A stretch of DNA of 64,000 bases from a bacterium (lineage in GTDB: Bacteria; Vulcanimicrobiota; JABDET01), in NCBI GenBank assembly GCA_021817145.1, contig JAKAVV010000012.1, positions 20,894 through 84,893 on the forward strand, read 5' to 3'. The position numbers and the translations under genes were made by a program. Positions 33,068-41,067 of this stretch are shown one piece after another (position 1 is the first letter of the stretch; every line of letters starts with the position of its first letter). Under the pieces are notes generated by a model. That model did no database searches. It saw nothing but the letters and a program-made list of their open reading frames with translations, and was not told the DNA's origin.

Positions 33068-35125
33068 TTAAGCCTCCTTTAATAGTTCCAAAACTTTTGA
33101 TGATAGATTGTCAAAAGCTGGAGTGTACAAATCTAACTCTTCTGTTTTGTTCTCTTCTGTTTGAGATACCATTTTTTTCAAGTACATTCCAAAAGCAAAC
33201 AAAGGAAAATAATGGCGATATAAATGATATTTGAGGTAGAACACTTTTGGGAATCCTGTTCCTGTAAAAAGATTCTCCTCCCAGGTATCTTCTTCATTTT
33301 GTTTTGAGGTAAGCCAGCGCATTCCTTTGATGAAAGCGCTGCTTTCGTAATCTCCTCCTGCCATCAGAGCCATTAATGCCCATGCCGTCTGTGAAGGAGT
33401 GCTTTTCGTGATTTCAGGAGCATGCAATTTGTAATCTTCATAAGTGTGACAAGACTCTCCCCATCCTCCGTCCGAATTTTGAACAGAATAGATCCAGTCA
33501 ATCGCTTTTCGTATATAAGGCTCCTGCATATCTTCTCCAATGCAAGAGAGTCCTTTTAAAACCTGCCAAGTTCCATAAAGGTAGTTAACACCCCATCTTC
33601 CATACCAGCATCCTTCCGGCTCTTGAGATTGTTTTAAATATCGGATCGCTTTTTTGACACAGGAAGATGCAGTTGAGTATCCATAAGAAGCAAGAGCTTC
33701 AAGGGTTCTTCCTGTTATGTCAGGACAGCTTGGATCCAGCATGGCATTGTGATCCGCAAAAGGAACGTGGGTTAAGATTTCATGATTATTGTCCCGATCA
33801 AAAGCGGCCCATCCGCCATCTTTGCACTGCATTCCGAGGATCCATTTTAATCCTCTGGAAACACTCCCTTTTTTTTCGGGGAGATGAAGGCGAGAAAGTC
33901 CAATGAGCGCCATGGATGTATCATCTACATCAGGGTAAAATTCATTGTTAAATTCAAAAGCCCATCCTCCAACAGGAAGATCAGGATTGGTAATTTTCCA
34001 ATCTCCTTCTTCTGCAACCTCTTTTGAGAGAAGCCAGTATCCGGCTCTTAATAAATCGGGATGCTGTGAAGGAACTCCGCTTTCATGAAGAGCCGTGATC
34101 GCTAAAGCTGTGTCCCAAACAGGGGAAAGACAGGGCTGCATCCTCAGCGCTCCGTTTTCTAAAATTTCAAGCCCTTCCAGCTGCTTCATGGCTTCTTTAA
34201 AAGCAGGATGGGATTCCTGATAACCCATTAACTTGAGCGCCATGACAGCATTTACCATGGGCGGGAAAATAGCTCCTAGTCCATCGCTCTTCCGTGAGTG
34301 GTCCAGAATCCATTCTTCCGCTTTTTTTAGAGCGATTTTTCGGAAAGGAGTCAAGCGGCGTTTTTCAGCCCATTTTAATGCTCGATCAAGAGCAAAGAAA
34401 AAATTCCTCCAAGAAAAAAACTTCGATGATTTTTCTCCTTTCAGTTCTTCTGAAGAGCTGCTGTGTTCTTGATTGTCAACAAACAGTTCGCGAATATTGA
34501 CAGGTGTTTTAATAACAGGCTTGTGCGCCCAAATAATGCTTAAAGGAACAACAATGGTTCTTGACCAGGCTGACATGGCATAAATATTATAGTATGCCCA
34601 TTTAGGGAAAAGGATAATTTCAGGAGGAACAGCAGGACATTTTTCCCATGGGTATTGACCCAGGACAGCCAAATAGATTTTGGTAAAACTGTTTGCCTTG
34701 TCTACTCCTCCCAGGGAGCGGATCAATCTTTTTGCTTTTTGCATAAAAGGTTTTGATGGATCATAACCCGCTAACTTTAAAGCAAAGTATGCTTTAATAG
34801 AAGAGGAAATCTCTGGGGGACCTCCTGGGAAAATACTCCAGCCTCCGTGATCTTCCTGTTTCTGCAAGATATACCGAGCTAATGCTTTTATCTTTTTTTG
34901 ATTTTTCCTTAACCCTAAAAAGGTTAAAAGAAGAATATACTCAGATTCTAAAATCGTGTCCCCTTCTAGTTCGCCCGCCCAGTACCCTTCGTCAGTCTGC
35001 TGCTCTAGAAGCCATCTTTGTGCTCGCTCCGAAGCGTCCTGCACTTTAGCCAATAAAGCTTCTTGACTCTTGTCAGGGATACTGAAAAAGGGCTCCCGAT
35101 CAAGGATATAATTCGGGACAGCCAT
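33068..35125 (-). CDS. shc: Squalene-hopene cyclase
   Basis: A 685-residue cyclase that folds squalene into hopene at the membrane. The catalytic motif DVDDT is at 399-403, and QW repeats are spread through the sequence (for example QKQEDHGGWSIF, QEPEGCWYGRWG, QNSDGGWGE). Length and two-barrel layout are normal. It belongs with hpnH. ATG at 35125 has a purine-rich AAGGAAGG SD. A Ser-rich insert (about 217-235) looks lineage-specific. Confidence 0.96.
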   Translation of the reverse strand: MAVPNYILDREPFFSIPDKSQEALLAKVQDASERAQRWLLEQQTDEGYWAGELEGDTILESEYILLLTFLGLRKNQKKIKALARYILQKQEDHGGWSIFPGGPPEISSSIKAYFALKLAGYDPSKPFMQKAKRLIRSLGGVDKANSFTKIYLAVLGQYPWEKCPAVPPEIILFPKWAYYNIYAMSAWSRTIVVPLSIIWAHKPVIKTPVNIRELFVDNQEHSSSSEELKGEKSSKFFSWRNFFFALDRALKWAEKRRLTPFRKIALKKAEEWILDHSRKSDGLGAIFPPMVNAVMALKLMGYQESHPAFKEAMKQLEGLEILENGALRMQPCLSPVWDTALAITALHESGVPSQHPDLLRAGYWLLSKEVAEEGDWKITNPDLPVGGWAFEFNNEFYPDVDDTSMALIGLSRLHLPEKKGSVSRGLKWILGMQCKDGGWAAFDRDNNHEILTHVPFADHNAMLDPSCPDITGRTLEALASYGYSTASSCVKKAIRYLKQSQEPEGCWYGRWGVNYLYGTWQVLKGLSCIGEDMQEPYIRKAIDWIYSVQNSDGGWGESCHTYEDYKLHAPEITKSTPSQTAWALMALMAGGDYESSAFIKGMRWLTSKQNEEDTWEENLFTGTGFPKVFYLKYHLYRHYFPLFAFGMYLKKMVSQTEENKTEELDLYTPAFDNLSSKVLELLKEA

Positions 35126-35376
35126 TTTTCACCTTCCTTTCTTAACTTTTGCTTCTCACCACCTGTATAAAATTTAAAAATTCACCCTTATTTTCTTGTC
35201 TTAGGTCTAAATTCCTTCTCCCTGTATAACCCCTTTGCTGAACCCATCAAGCCCGGGCGATTAAAAGAGATTATTTTCTTGCGAATCAAGAAGGATTGGT
35301 GTCATTTAAGGCGAAAAAGCCAACATTTACGGCGATATCAATCGCTCAATGAAATCCACTTTTAAAGCTTAAAACA
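35126..35376. other. Divergent intergenic region between hopanoid and pilin-like genes
   Basis: No gene longer than a few codons is seen. On the minus strand TATACA close to the shc gene could be part of its promoter. Inverted repeats TTCTTG-N5-CAAGAA near 35277 and GCGAT-N4-ATCGC near 35334 precede the pilin-like gene. A tiny ORF (ATG at 35349, 7 residues) ends 3 nt before the pilin ATG; its relevance is unknown. Confidence 0.3.
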
Positions 35377-35856
35377 ATGAAAAGCAGCGGTTTTACCCTT
35401 CTTGAACTTTTCTTAGCCCTTGGCATACTGGCGATTTTGCTTGCTTTTGGAATACCCCTGTATAAAAAGTTTACTTTAAGGAAAGCCCTGCAAAATTCTT
35501 CTGTTATTTTAGAAAGAGCGATCCAGGAGAGAAAACAAAGAGCCGCAGCAATAGGGGATTGGGCAGGACTCTGCATCCAGAAACAGGGGCTGATTGATTC
35601 TTATGTTTTCAATCCTTTCAGCGGGACAGCAGCTCAAAAAAGAATGGTGAATCTTTCGAGCAGTTTCGGCATTTCACTGGACATTACTGTTTCTCATCTC
35701 TATTCCTCTTATCCCTGTGGTCCCAGTGAGATAAATATTCCTTTATCTCCTGATCCTAATTTCATGAATGACTGGTCAGGAACAGTATCTTTACAGTCAG
35801 GAGGAATGACCTGGCATATCGTTAAAAAAGGGGATCTTTTAACTAATGGACCTTAA
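35377..35856 (+). CDS. Type IV pilin-like protein (GspH/FimT type)
   Basis: A 159-residue protein with a class III prepilin signal: MKSSG then FTLLELFLALGILAILLAFG, with cleavage after Gly5 and conserved Glu at +5. The soluble part has a pair of cysteines (Cys in AGLCIQ and PCGPS). It resembles minor pilins or pseudopilins of the GspH/FimT type. It is the first of three consecutive prepilin-like genes, overlapping the next by 11 bp, so they probably form a small pilus or secretion-tip complex. The assembly ATPase and the peptidase are not here. Confidence 0.85.
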   Translation: MKSSGFTLLELFLALGILAILLAFGIPLYKKFTLRKALQNSSVILERAIQERKQRAAAIGDWAGLCIQKQGLIDSYVFNPFSGTAAQKRMVNLSSSFGISLDITVSHLYSSYPCGPSEINIPLSPDPNFMNDWSGTVSLQSGGMTWHIVKKGDLLTNGP

Positions 35857-36337
35857 AAAAAGAACTTTACATAAGGGGTATTTTTACAGCAGTTATGCTG
35901 AGGGATATGCTCTTTTAATGGTCCTATTATTTATGGCTCTCCTTTTTATTTTAACCACCTCTCTTGTTTTGCAGGTTCATTCTTCCACAGAAGAAGGACT
36001 TGCTGTTACCCGTGAATTGGAAAGCTTGACAGCTGCAGACAGTGGAATTCAATATGCTCTGGAAAAAGTCAGATGGAAGGTTCCTCTGCGGGATTCTGCT
36101 GTAGCTGCAGATTGGCATTTGCTCCAGTCTCAACAGGGGGAAAGCGCCTGTTTTAAAGTGTTTGTTCTTTCAACCTCTTCAACCCAAGTCGTTGTGCAGT
36201 CTTATGGAGAGTTGGTGAGAAATGGATGTGGAGAGCATTCTCGAGATTCCGAAAACCTGCTTTCCGCTAAAATTTTAGAAGGGACCATTAATTTTAATCG
36301 CTGCAGTTTGGTAAGCTGGCAGGAGGTCCTGCCATGA
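35846..36337 (+). CDS. PilX-like prepilin protein
   Basis: A 163-residue protein with a Gly-Tyr-Ala-Leu-Leu entry into a long hydrophobic helix (EGYALLMVLLFMALLFILTT, about 19-38), preceded by a short basic leader, as in PilX-type minor pilins, which lack the Glu+5. AADSGIQYALEKVRW follows, which is typical of PilX-like proteins. Overlaps both neighbours; likely a minor pilin of the same assembly. Confidence 0.78.
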   Translation: MDLKKRTLHKGYFYSSYAEGYALLMVLLFMALLFILTTSLVLQVHSSTEEGLAVTRELESLTAADSGIQYALEKVRWKVPLRDSAVAADWHLLQSQQGESACFKVFVLSTSSTQVVVQSYGELVRNGCGEHSRDSENLLSAKILEGTINFNRCSLVSWQEVLP

Positions 36338-36735
36338 AAGGTTATTCTCTTTTAGAGGTTGTGTTAGCTGTTTTTATTTTAACAGGTCTTGTTATGGCGG
36401 CTTTTTCTGTGTTTGAGCAGGGCTCAAAAGAGTCTTTAAAGATCAACAGTCAGATTATGACGGCAGAACTGGCTCAAGAAATCGTGGAAAAACTGCACTC
36501 TTTGTATTCGGGAGAGATTCAAACTCTGCCTGAACCTTCCCGATTTCCTCCCCCTTTTCAGCAGTACGAATATTTGTATGAGGTTGAGAAACCCCCTTTT
36601 CCCAGTCTGCCTAATCTGCAGAAAATTTCAGTTTTTGTGAAGGGTCCTTTAAATCAAAACAGGAGGTCTTCTTTTGCCACTTCTGTTGTAAACCTGACAT
36701 TTTTACTGGCTGAACAGCCCTATACTCCCCCATGA
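36334..36735 (+). CDS. Prepilin-like protein (PilV/GspI type)
   Basis: A 133-residue protein with the short leader MKG, cleavage before YSLLEVVLAVFILTGLVMAA (Glu at +5) and a small soluble domain. PilV/GspI-type minor pilin. It overlaps the upstream gene and the following TPR protein gene by 4 bp each (ATGA), so all four are translationally coupled. Confidence 0.83.
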   Translation: MKGYSLLEVVLAVFILTGLVMAAFSVFEQGSKESLKINSQIMTAELAQEIVEKLHSLYSGEIQTLPEPSRFPPPFQQYEYLYEVEKPPFPSLPNLQKISVFVKGPLNQNRRSSFATSVVNLTFLLAEQPYTPP

Positions 36736-37526
36736 GAAGATTAAATTGCTCCATGAAAAAATTATTCCTATTTCGCTTCCTTATTTTTATGATTTCAAGT
36801 TTTATTCTGCTGCCCGCTTTTTCTCTGGCTTCAGGATCTCCGGTATCTTTTCGCTTCATGGCTCCTTCTGTCTCTGAACCAGGAGATCCACAGGTTTTAA
36901 CAGCTCTAAAGCAGGAAATCCAAAATTTCCCAGATTCTGCTCCTCTAAGAAGAGATTTGGGGGAGTTCTATCTAAAATCAGGAGAATACAAGGAAGCTGA
37001 ACAAGCATTTCAGACAGCCATAACCTTAAATTCAAGCGATTTAAAATCTCGATACGATCTGGGGCTTGCTTACGAAAACGCAAAAGATTATCAAGAGGCA
37101 AGAAAGATTTATCTTCAAACTCTATATTGGAATGAACAACACCTTGATTATAAAATTGGAATTTGCTATCTGGATATGAAAAAATATCGAAGAGCCTCCT
37201 ATAGCTTAAGTAAGGCGCTTAAACTGGAAAACACGGCAAAAATAAATTATGCCATGGCTCTTGCATTAGCAGGACAGCGCGATTATTCAGGAGCTTTGCA
37301 GGCTCTGAAGGTAGCCAGACAAAAAGATCCTGATTTTAGAGAATGGAAAAAGTTTTTTGGGAGCCGCGATTTTCTATGGAAAAAAGAGGATAGATGGGAA
37401 GAAAAGGTTCATGAAAAACTTTTTATTTGGATTGGAGTCTGTTTCAGCATTTTTTGGATCCTCCTTTTCATTTATTTTAGGGAAAAGTTCTTCTTCTTTA
37501 GAAAAGAAGAGGAAGAAGAGTATTAA
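36732..37526 (+). CDS. TPR-repeat membrane protein
   Basis: A 264-residue protein. An N-terminal signal or anchor (FLFRFLIFMISSFILLPAFS, about 11-30), TPR repeats (for example LRRDLGEFYLKSGEYKEAEQ, about 75-95; DLKSRYDLGLAYENAKDYQE; HLDYKIGICYLDMKKYRRAS; KINYAMALALAGQRDYSGAL) and a C-terminal hydrophobic helix (FIWIGVCFSIFWILLFIYF). The last ATG-coupled member of the pilin operon, so it may be a scaffold or pilotin. An internal ATG at 36753 would shorten it by 7 residues. Confidence 0.8.
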   Translation: MRRLNCSMKKLFLFRFLIFMISSFILLPAFSLASGSPVSFRFMAPSVSEPGDPQVLTALKQEIQNFPDSAPLRRDLGEFYLKSGEYKEAEQAFQTAITLNSSDLKSRYDLGLAYENAKDYQEARKIYLQTLYWNEQHLDYKIGICYLDMKKYRRASYSLSKALKLENTAKINYAMALALAGQRDYSGALQALKVARQKDPDFREWKKFFGSRDFLWKKEDRWEEKVHEKLFIWIGVCFSIFWILLFIYFREKFFFFRKEEEEEY

Positions 37527-37601
37527 GGCTCTTTTCCAGGCTTTGCTCAATTATTTCGCATTCAGGAGGTTTTTTTCTGGATTTGGAAAACAATTTAAGA
37601 C

Positions 37602-38159
37602 ATGATTTCTACGAATGATTTAAGAACAGGAGTAACGGTTGAGCTGGAAGGAGAACTTTATACAGTGGTGGACTTCCAGCATGTTAAGCCAGGAAAAGGT
37701 TCCCCTTTTGTTCGAACAAAATTAAAAAATGTAAAAACAGGTTATTCCCTTGAAAAAACTTTTAATGCGGGGGAGAAGCTGAATCGAGCGCGGATTGATC
37801 GAAAAGAGATGCAGTATCTTTACAGCACAGGGGATGAATATGTTTTCATGGACATGGAAACTTATGACCAGCACCATTTTAGCAAAGCTCTTCTTGGAGA
37901 GGGGGTGAATTATCTAAAAGAAAGCATGATCGTTTCATCCTTAAGTCACAATGGAGAAGTCTTTTCTGTTGAAGTTCCCAATTTTGTGGAACTGAAGATT
38001 ATTGAAACAGAGCCAGGGGTTCGCGGGGATAGAGCTCAAGCAGGAACAAAACCTGCTAAACTGGAAACAGGCGCCATTGTTCAGGTTCCTCTTTTTGTCG
38101 AAACAGGGGAGATGATTCAAATTGACACCAGAACAGGAGAATATTTAAAACGAGCATGA
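37602..38159 (+). CDS. efp: Elongation factor P
   Basis: A 185-residue EF-P, the three-domain translation factor that rescues ribosomes stalled at polyproline. Domain I has HVKPGKGSPFVRTKLKN with the tip residue Lys32 (E. coli Lys34 position). Domains II and III are complete to TRTGEYLKRA. The usual modification genes epmA/epmB are not near. The ATG at 37602 is clear. The stop overlaps the next gene by 4 bp. Confidence 0.97.
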   Translation: MISTNDLRTGVTVELEGELYTVVDFQHVKPGKGSPFVRTKLKNVKTGYSLEKTFNAGEKLNRARIDRKEMQYLYSTGDEYVFMDMETYDQHHFSKALLGEGVNYLKESMIVSSLSHNGEVFSVEVPNFVELKIIETEPGVRGDRAQAGTKPAKLETGAIVQVPLFVETGEMIQIDTRTGEYLKRA

Positions 38160-38695
38160 ATCCCCCTGATCCGCATACTTATCTCCCACAGCGGATTGTT
38201 AATGGTTCAATCAAACCCGATGGATTTGAAATTTCTACTGCCGAAAAAAAGCAGCTGATCCCCTGGAACAGCATTCAACTCATTTGCCTTGGGCTGGTTG
38301 AAGAGCCTGCTCTTGAAATGCCTAAAAATTTTTACACCCAGATTAGAGATACTTTTAAACATTTTTTTTCAAAGGAAGAGAAACAGAATGAGGGGCAGCC
38401 TGTGAGACAAACCTATTATCTAGAGATGTTTGTTTCAGGGCAGACTCTTCCTCTTCGAATGGAATCCACCAGCATCAATTATAGAAGTTTCATTGAAGAA
38501 GTGGATTATGTGAGCAGCAGCAATTTTAAAAAATTTCTGCTGCTGCTTACCGCTAAACTGCCTGACTGCGTTTTTACAGAATCCATTTATGCGATTCTTG
38601 AAAACCAGAAATCTAATATAAAGAAGTTCGGGAATATTTATGAGTTTCAAAGGGACTGCCAGGAAAGATGGCTGAAGCAGCAGCCTAAAGCTTAA
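38156..38695 (+). CDS. Uncharacterised protein between efp and gatC
   Basis: A 179-residue soluble protein I do not recognise. There is no signal peptide or membrane segment. It begins MNPPDPHTYLPQRIVNGSIK, has a hydrophobic beta-like stretch NSIQLICLGLV (about 43-53), and ends with an amphipathic helix RDCQERWLKQQPKA. The middle (SINYRSFIEEVDYVSSSNFKK) is helical. It starts inside the efp stop (ATGA) and is 3 bp from gatC, so it is firmly in the translation-factor operon. A role in translation is inference only. Confidence 0.7.
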   Translation: MNPPDPHTYLPQRIVNGSIKPDGFEISTAEKKQLIPWNSIQLICLGLVEEPALEMPKNFYTQIRDTFKHFFSKEEKQNEGQPVRQTYYLEMFVSGQTLPLRMESTSINYRSFIEEVDYVSSSNFKKFLLLLTAKLPDCVFTESIYAILENQKSNIKKFGNIYEFQRDCQERWLKQQPKA

Positions 38696-38698
38696 ACG

Positions 38699-38992
38699 AT
38701 GGATCCCTATCTCATTACCCCTGAATTGGTAAGTCATATCGCTGAACTGGCAGCTCTTGATTTAGATGCAGAAGAAAAAGCTCAATTTTTTGCAGATTTA
38801 AATCGGATTCTGGATCACATAAAACAGCTGCGCTCTTCAAATACAGAGGATGCTGTTGAATTTCAGCCAGAAGGGAGCTTGAATCCGTTGAGAGAAGATA
38901 AAAATATGCCCTCTTTTCCCACATCAGACATGCTGCGGAATGCCCCTGAAAAAGAAGGAGATTTTTTCAAGATCCCCCCTGTTTTAGAATGA
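38699..38992 (+). CDS. gatC: Asp/Glu-tRNA amidotransferase subunit C
   Basis: A 97-residue GatC, the small linker subunit that wraps GatA and GatB. Typical features: LVSHIAELAALDL near the start, DLNRILDHIKQL and the C-terminal NPLREDKNMPSF. It overlaps gatA by 4 bp. gatB is not in the window, which is common when the three genes are split. Confidence 0.95.
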   Translation: MDPYLITPELVSHIAELAALDLDAEEKAQFFADLNRILDHIKQLRSSNTEDAVEFQPEGSLNPLREDKNMPSFPTSDMLRNAPEKEGDFFKIPPVLE

Positions 38993-40449
38993 AATTCTGG
39001 GATAAAACCGCTTTTGAGCTCCACAAACTGCTTGTAAATCGAGAGATTTCAGCAGTGGAACTTTTAAGTTCTGTTCTGGAGAGAGTGAATGAAAAAGAAG
39101 GAGATGTTCATGCTTATTTATGCTTGATGGAAGAATCAGCAAAAAAACAGGCAGAAGAAGCGGATCTGCGATTTCGAAAAAAAGAAAGGATCACTGCTTT
39201 AACAGGAATTCCCACAGCTGTTAAAGATAATATCTGTGTTCAAGAGTATCCAACAACCTGCGCTTCTAAAATTCTTGAGGAATTTTCTTCTCCTTATCAT
39301 GCCACCGCAGTGGAAAAGCTTTTAGATTCAGGAGCAGTCTTAATTGGAAAGACCAATATGGATGAATTTGCCATGGGGTCTTCCTGCGAAAATTCAGCTT
39401 ATGGACCTACTCGAAATCCGTGGAATTTATCTTGTGTTCCTGGAGGATCAAGCGGCGGCTCAGCAGCCTGTGTCGCGAGTGGAGAAGCTGTTTCTGCTCT
39501 GGGCTCTGACACAGGCGGTTCTATCCGCCAGCCCGCTTCTTTCTGCGGAGTGGTTGGATTAAAACCAACGTATGGTCTTGTCAGCCGATATGGATTAGTG
39601 GCTTTTGCTTCTTCTCTGGATCAAATTGGAGCTTTAGCAAAATCTTCTTTTGACTGTGGAAAAATTTTGGAGTGTATTGGAGGGTATGATCCTAAAGATT
39701 CCACATCAGCTCAGATTCAAATCTCTGATTTGGAAAATCATGATGATTTTTATGACTGCCCTGAAGATAAGATAAAAAATAAGATTATTGGCATACCAGA
39801 AGAGTTTATGAGGGAAGGTCTTGATCCAGAAATCAAATCTGCTGTTTTGCAGTGCGCTCTTACCCTGGAGGCTCTGGGAGCCAGGATAGAAGAGATTCAT
39901 CTCCCCAGTTTAAAGTTTGCTCTTTCTTCTTACTATTTGACTGCCAGCGCTGAAGCTTCTTCTAATCTGGCTCGTTATGATGGGGTTAGATATGGGCTGC
40001 GGATTTCAAAAGATCAATCAGGAAAAATGTTCAAAGCCACTCGATCTCAAGGTTTTGGGAAAGAGGTAAAGCGCAGGATCCTGCTCGGGACGTATGCTTT
40101 AAGCTCAGGTTATTATGAAGCTTTATATTTAAAAGCTCAGAAAGTCAGGCAGTTAGTCAAACAGGATTTTGATAAGGCTTTCCAAAAATATTCTCTTCTC
40201 TTAACTCCTACCTGTCCAACACCTGCTTTTAAGATTGGAGAAAAAGTTTCGGATCCTTTAGCCATGTATCTTTCTGATATTTACACGATCCCTGTGAATT
40301 TAGCGGGAATTCCTGGACTTTCTGTTCCTGTTGGATTTTCTTCCAGCGGGCTTCCTCTTGGCGTTCAATTAATCGCCCCTCAATTTCACGATTTTACGCT
40401 TTTATCTGTGGGGAGTATTTTAGAAAAACCCTCTCAACCTGTCCCATGA
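38989..40449 (+). CDS. gatA: Asp/Glu-tRNA amidotransferase subunit A
   Basis: A 486-residue amidase-signature enzyme that hydrolyses glutamine to amidate mischarged Glu-tRNA(Gln) or Asp-tRNA(Asn). The Ser-cisSer-Lys triad is visible: Lys in GIPTAVKDNICV, cis-Ser in PGGSSGGSAACVASG and nucleophile Ser in GSDTGGSIRQPASF. Full length, ending LEKPSQPVP. It overlaps the following gene by 4 bp. Confidence 0.96.
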   Translation: MKFWDKTAFELHKLLVNREISAVELLSSVLERVNEKEGDVHAYLCLMEESAKKQAEEADLRFRKKERITALTGIPTAVKDNICVQEYPTTCASKILEEFSSPYHATAVEKLLDSGAVLIGKTNMDEFAMGSSCENSAYGPTRNPWNLSCVPGGSSGGSAACVASGEAVSALGSDTGGSIRQPASFCGVVGLKPTYGLVSRYGLVAFASSLDQIGALAKSSFDCGKILECIGGYDPKDSTSAQIQISDLENHDDFYDCPEDKIKNKIIGIPEEFMREGLDPEIKSAVLQCALTLEALGARIEEIHLPSLKFALSSYYLTASAEASSNLARYDGVRYGLRISKDQSGKMFKATRSQGFGKEVKRRILLGTYALSSGYYEALYLKAQKVRQLVKQDFDKAFQKYSLLLTPTCPTPAFKIGEKVSDPLAMYLSDIYTIPVNLAGIPGLSVPVGFSSSGLPLGVQLIAPQFHDFTLLSVGSILEKPSQPVP

Positions 40450-41021
40450 ATTTTAAGCGGCGAATACAGAGATTTTTGATTCGTTTATCTGTGATTGGGC
40501 GTCAGCGGTCAGCTCTTTTTGCAGCGGTTATTCTCTGTTTGGCAGCAGGGATAGTTCTGATTTTAACCCATCACAAAGAGATTGGTTCTTACCTTTCTTC
40601 AGCAATTTCTTCAAAACAGACCCGATCTCCGTATTCCCTTTCACATCCTCCTGTCTTATCTCTTCCCCCTCCTGCCCCTATTCTGTCACCTACCCCTTTT
40701 TCGAAACTTGCTCCGCGCGCTGCTCCACCTGCGCCTTTAAGATTCATTTCTCCTCCTGTTGGCAAATTAAAAAAAGCGCATATCAAATTAAAGCATAAAA
40801 TTCAGAGTGAAAAAAAACCAACGAAATGGCAGATCCTTCAAGAATACGATCAAGTCATTGTGTTGAGCGAGAAGTATTATGATATTGCCGTAAAATCAGA
40901 TCAATATGGGTATAAAAGACAAGCCATTCTTTATTACAAAAAGTACCTTTTTGTGGCTCCTGATGGAAGTCATGCCTCACAGATTCGCTCACGGCTGCAT
41001 CAACTGGAAAGTTCGTATTGA
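40446..41021 (+). CDS. Membrane-anchored proline-rich protein, possible TPR end
   Basis: A 191-residue protein of unknown function. A cytoplasmic basic N-terminus, one transmembrane helix (ALFAAVILCLAAGIVLILTH, about 23-42), a Pro-rich periplasmic linker (LSHPPVLSLPPPAPILSPTP and more, about 65-100), and a C-terminal helical part (YDIAVKSDQYGYKRQAILYY, then FVAPDGSHASQIRSRLHQLE) that looks like a single TPR-like motif. Overlaps gatA by 4 bp. TonB-like proteins share the layout but it has no TonB box region that I can see. Confidence 0.68.
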   Translation: MNFKRRIQRFLIRLSVIGRQRSALFAAVILCLAAGIVLILTHHKEIGSYLSSAISSKQTRSPYSLSHPPVLSLPPPAPILSPTPFSKLAPRAAPPAPLRFISPPVGKLKKAHIKLKHKIQSEKKPTKWQILQEYDQVIVLSEKYYDIAVKSDQYGYKRQAILYYKKYLFVAPDGSHASQIRSRLHQLESSY

Positions 41022-41067
41022 TCTCAAAAAAAATGGATTCCCCATTAAATGTTTAAAAGTATAGATC

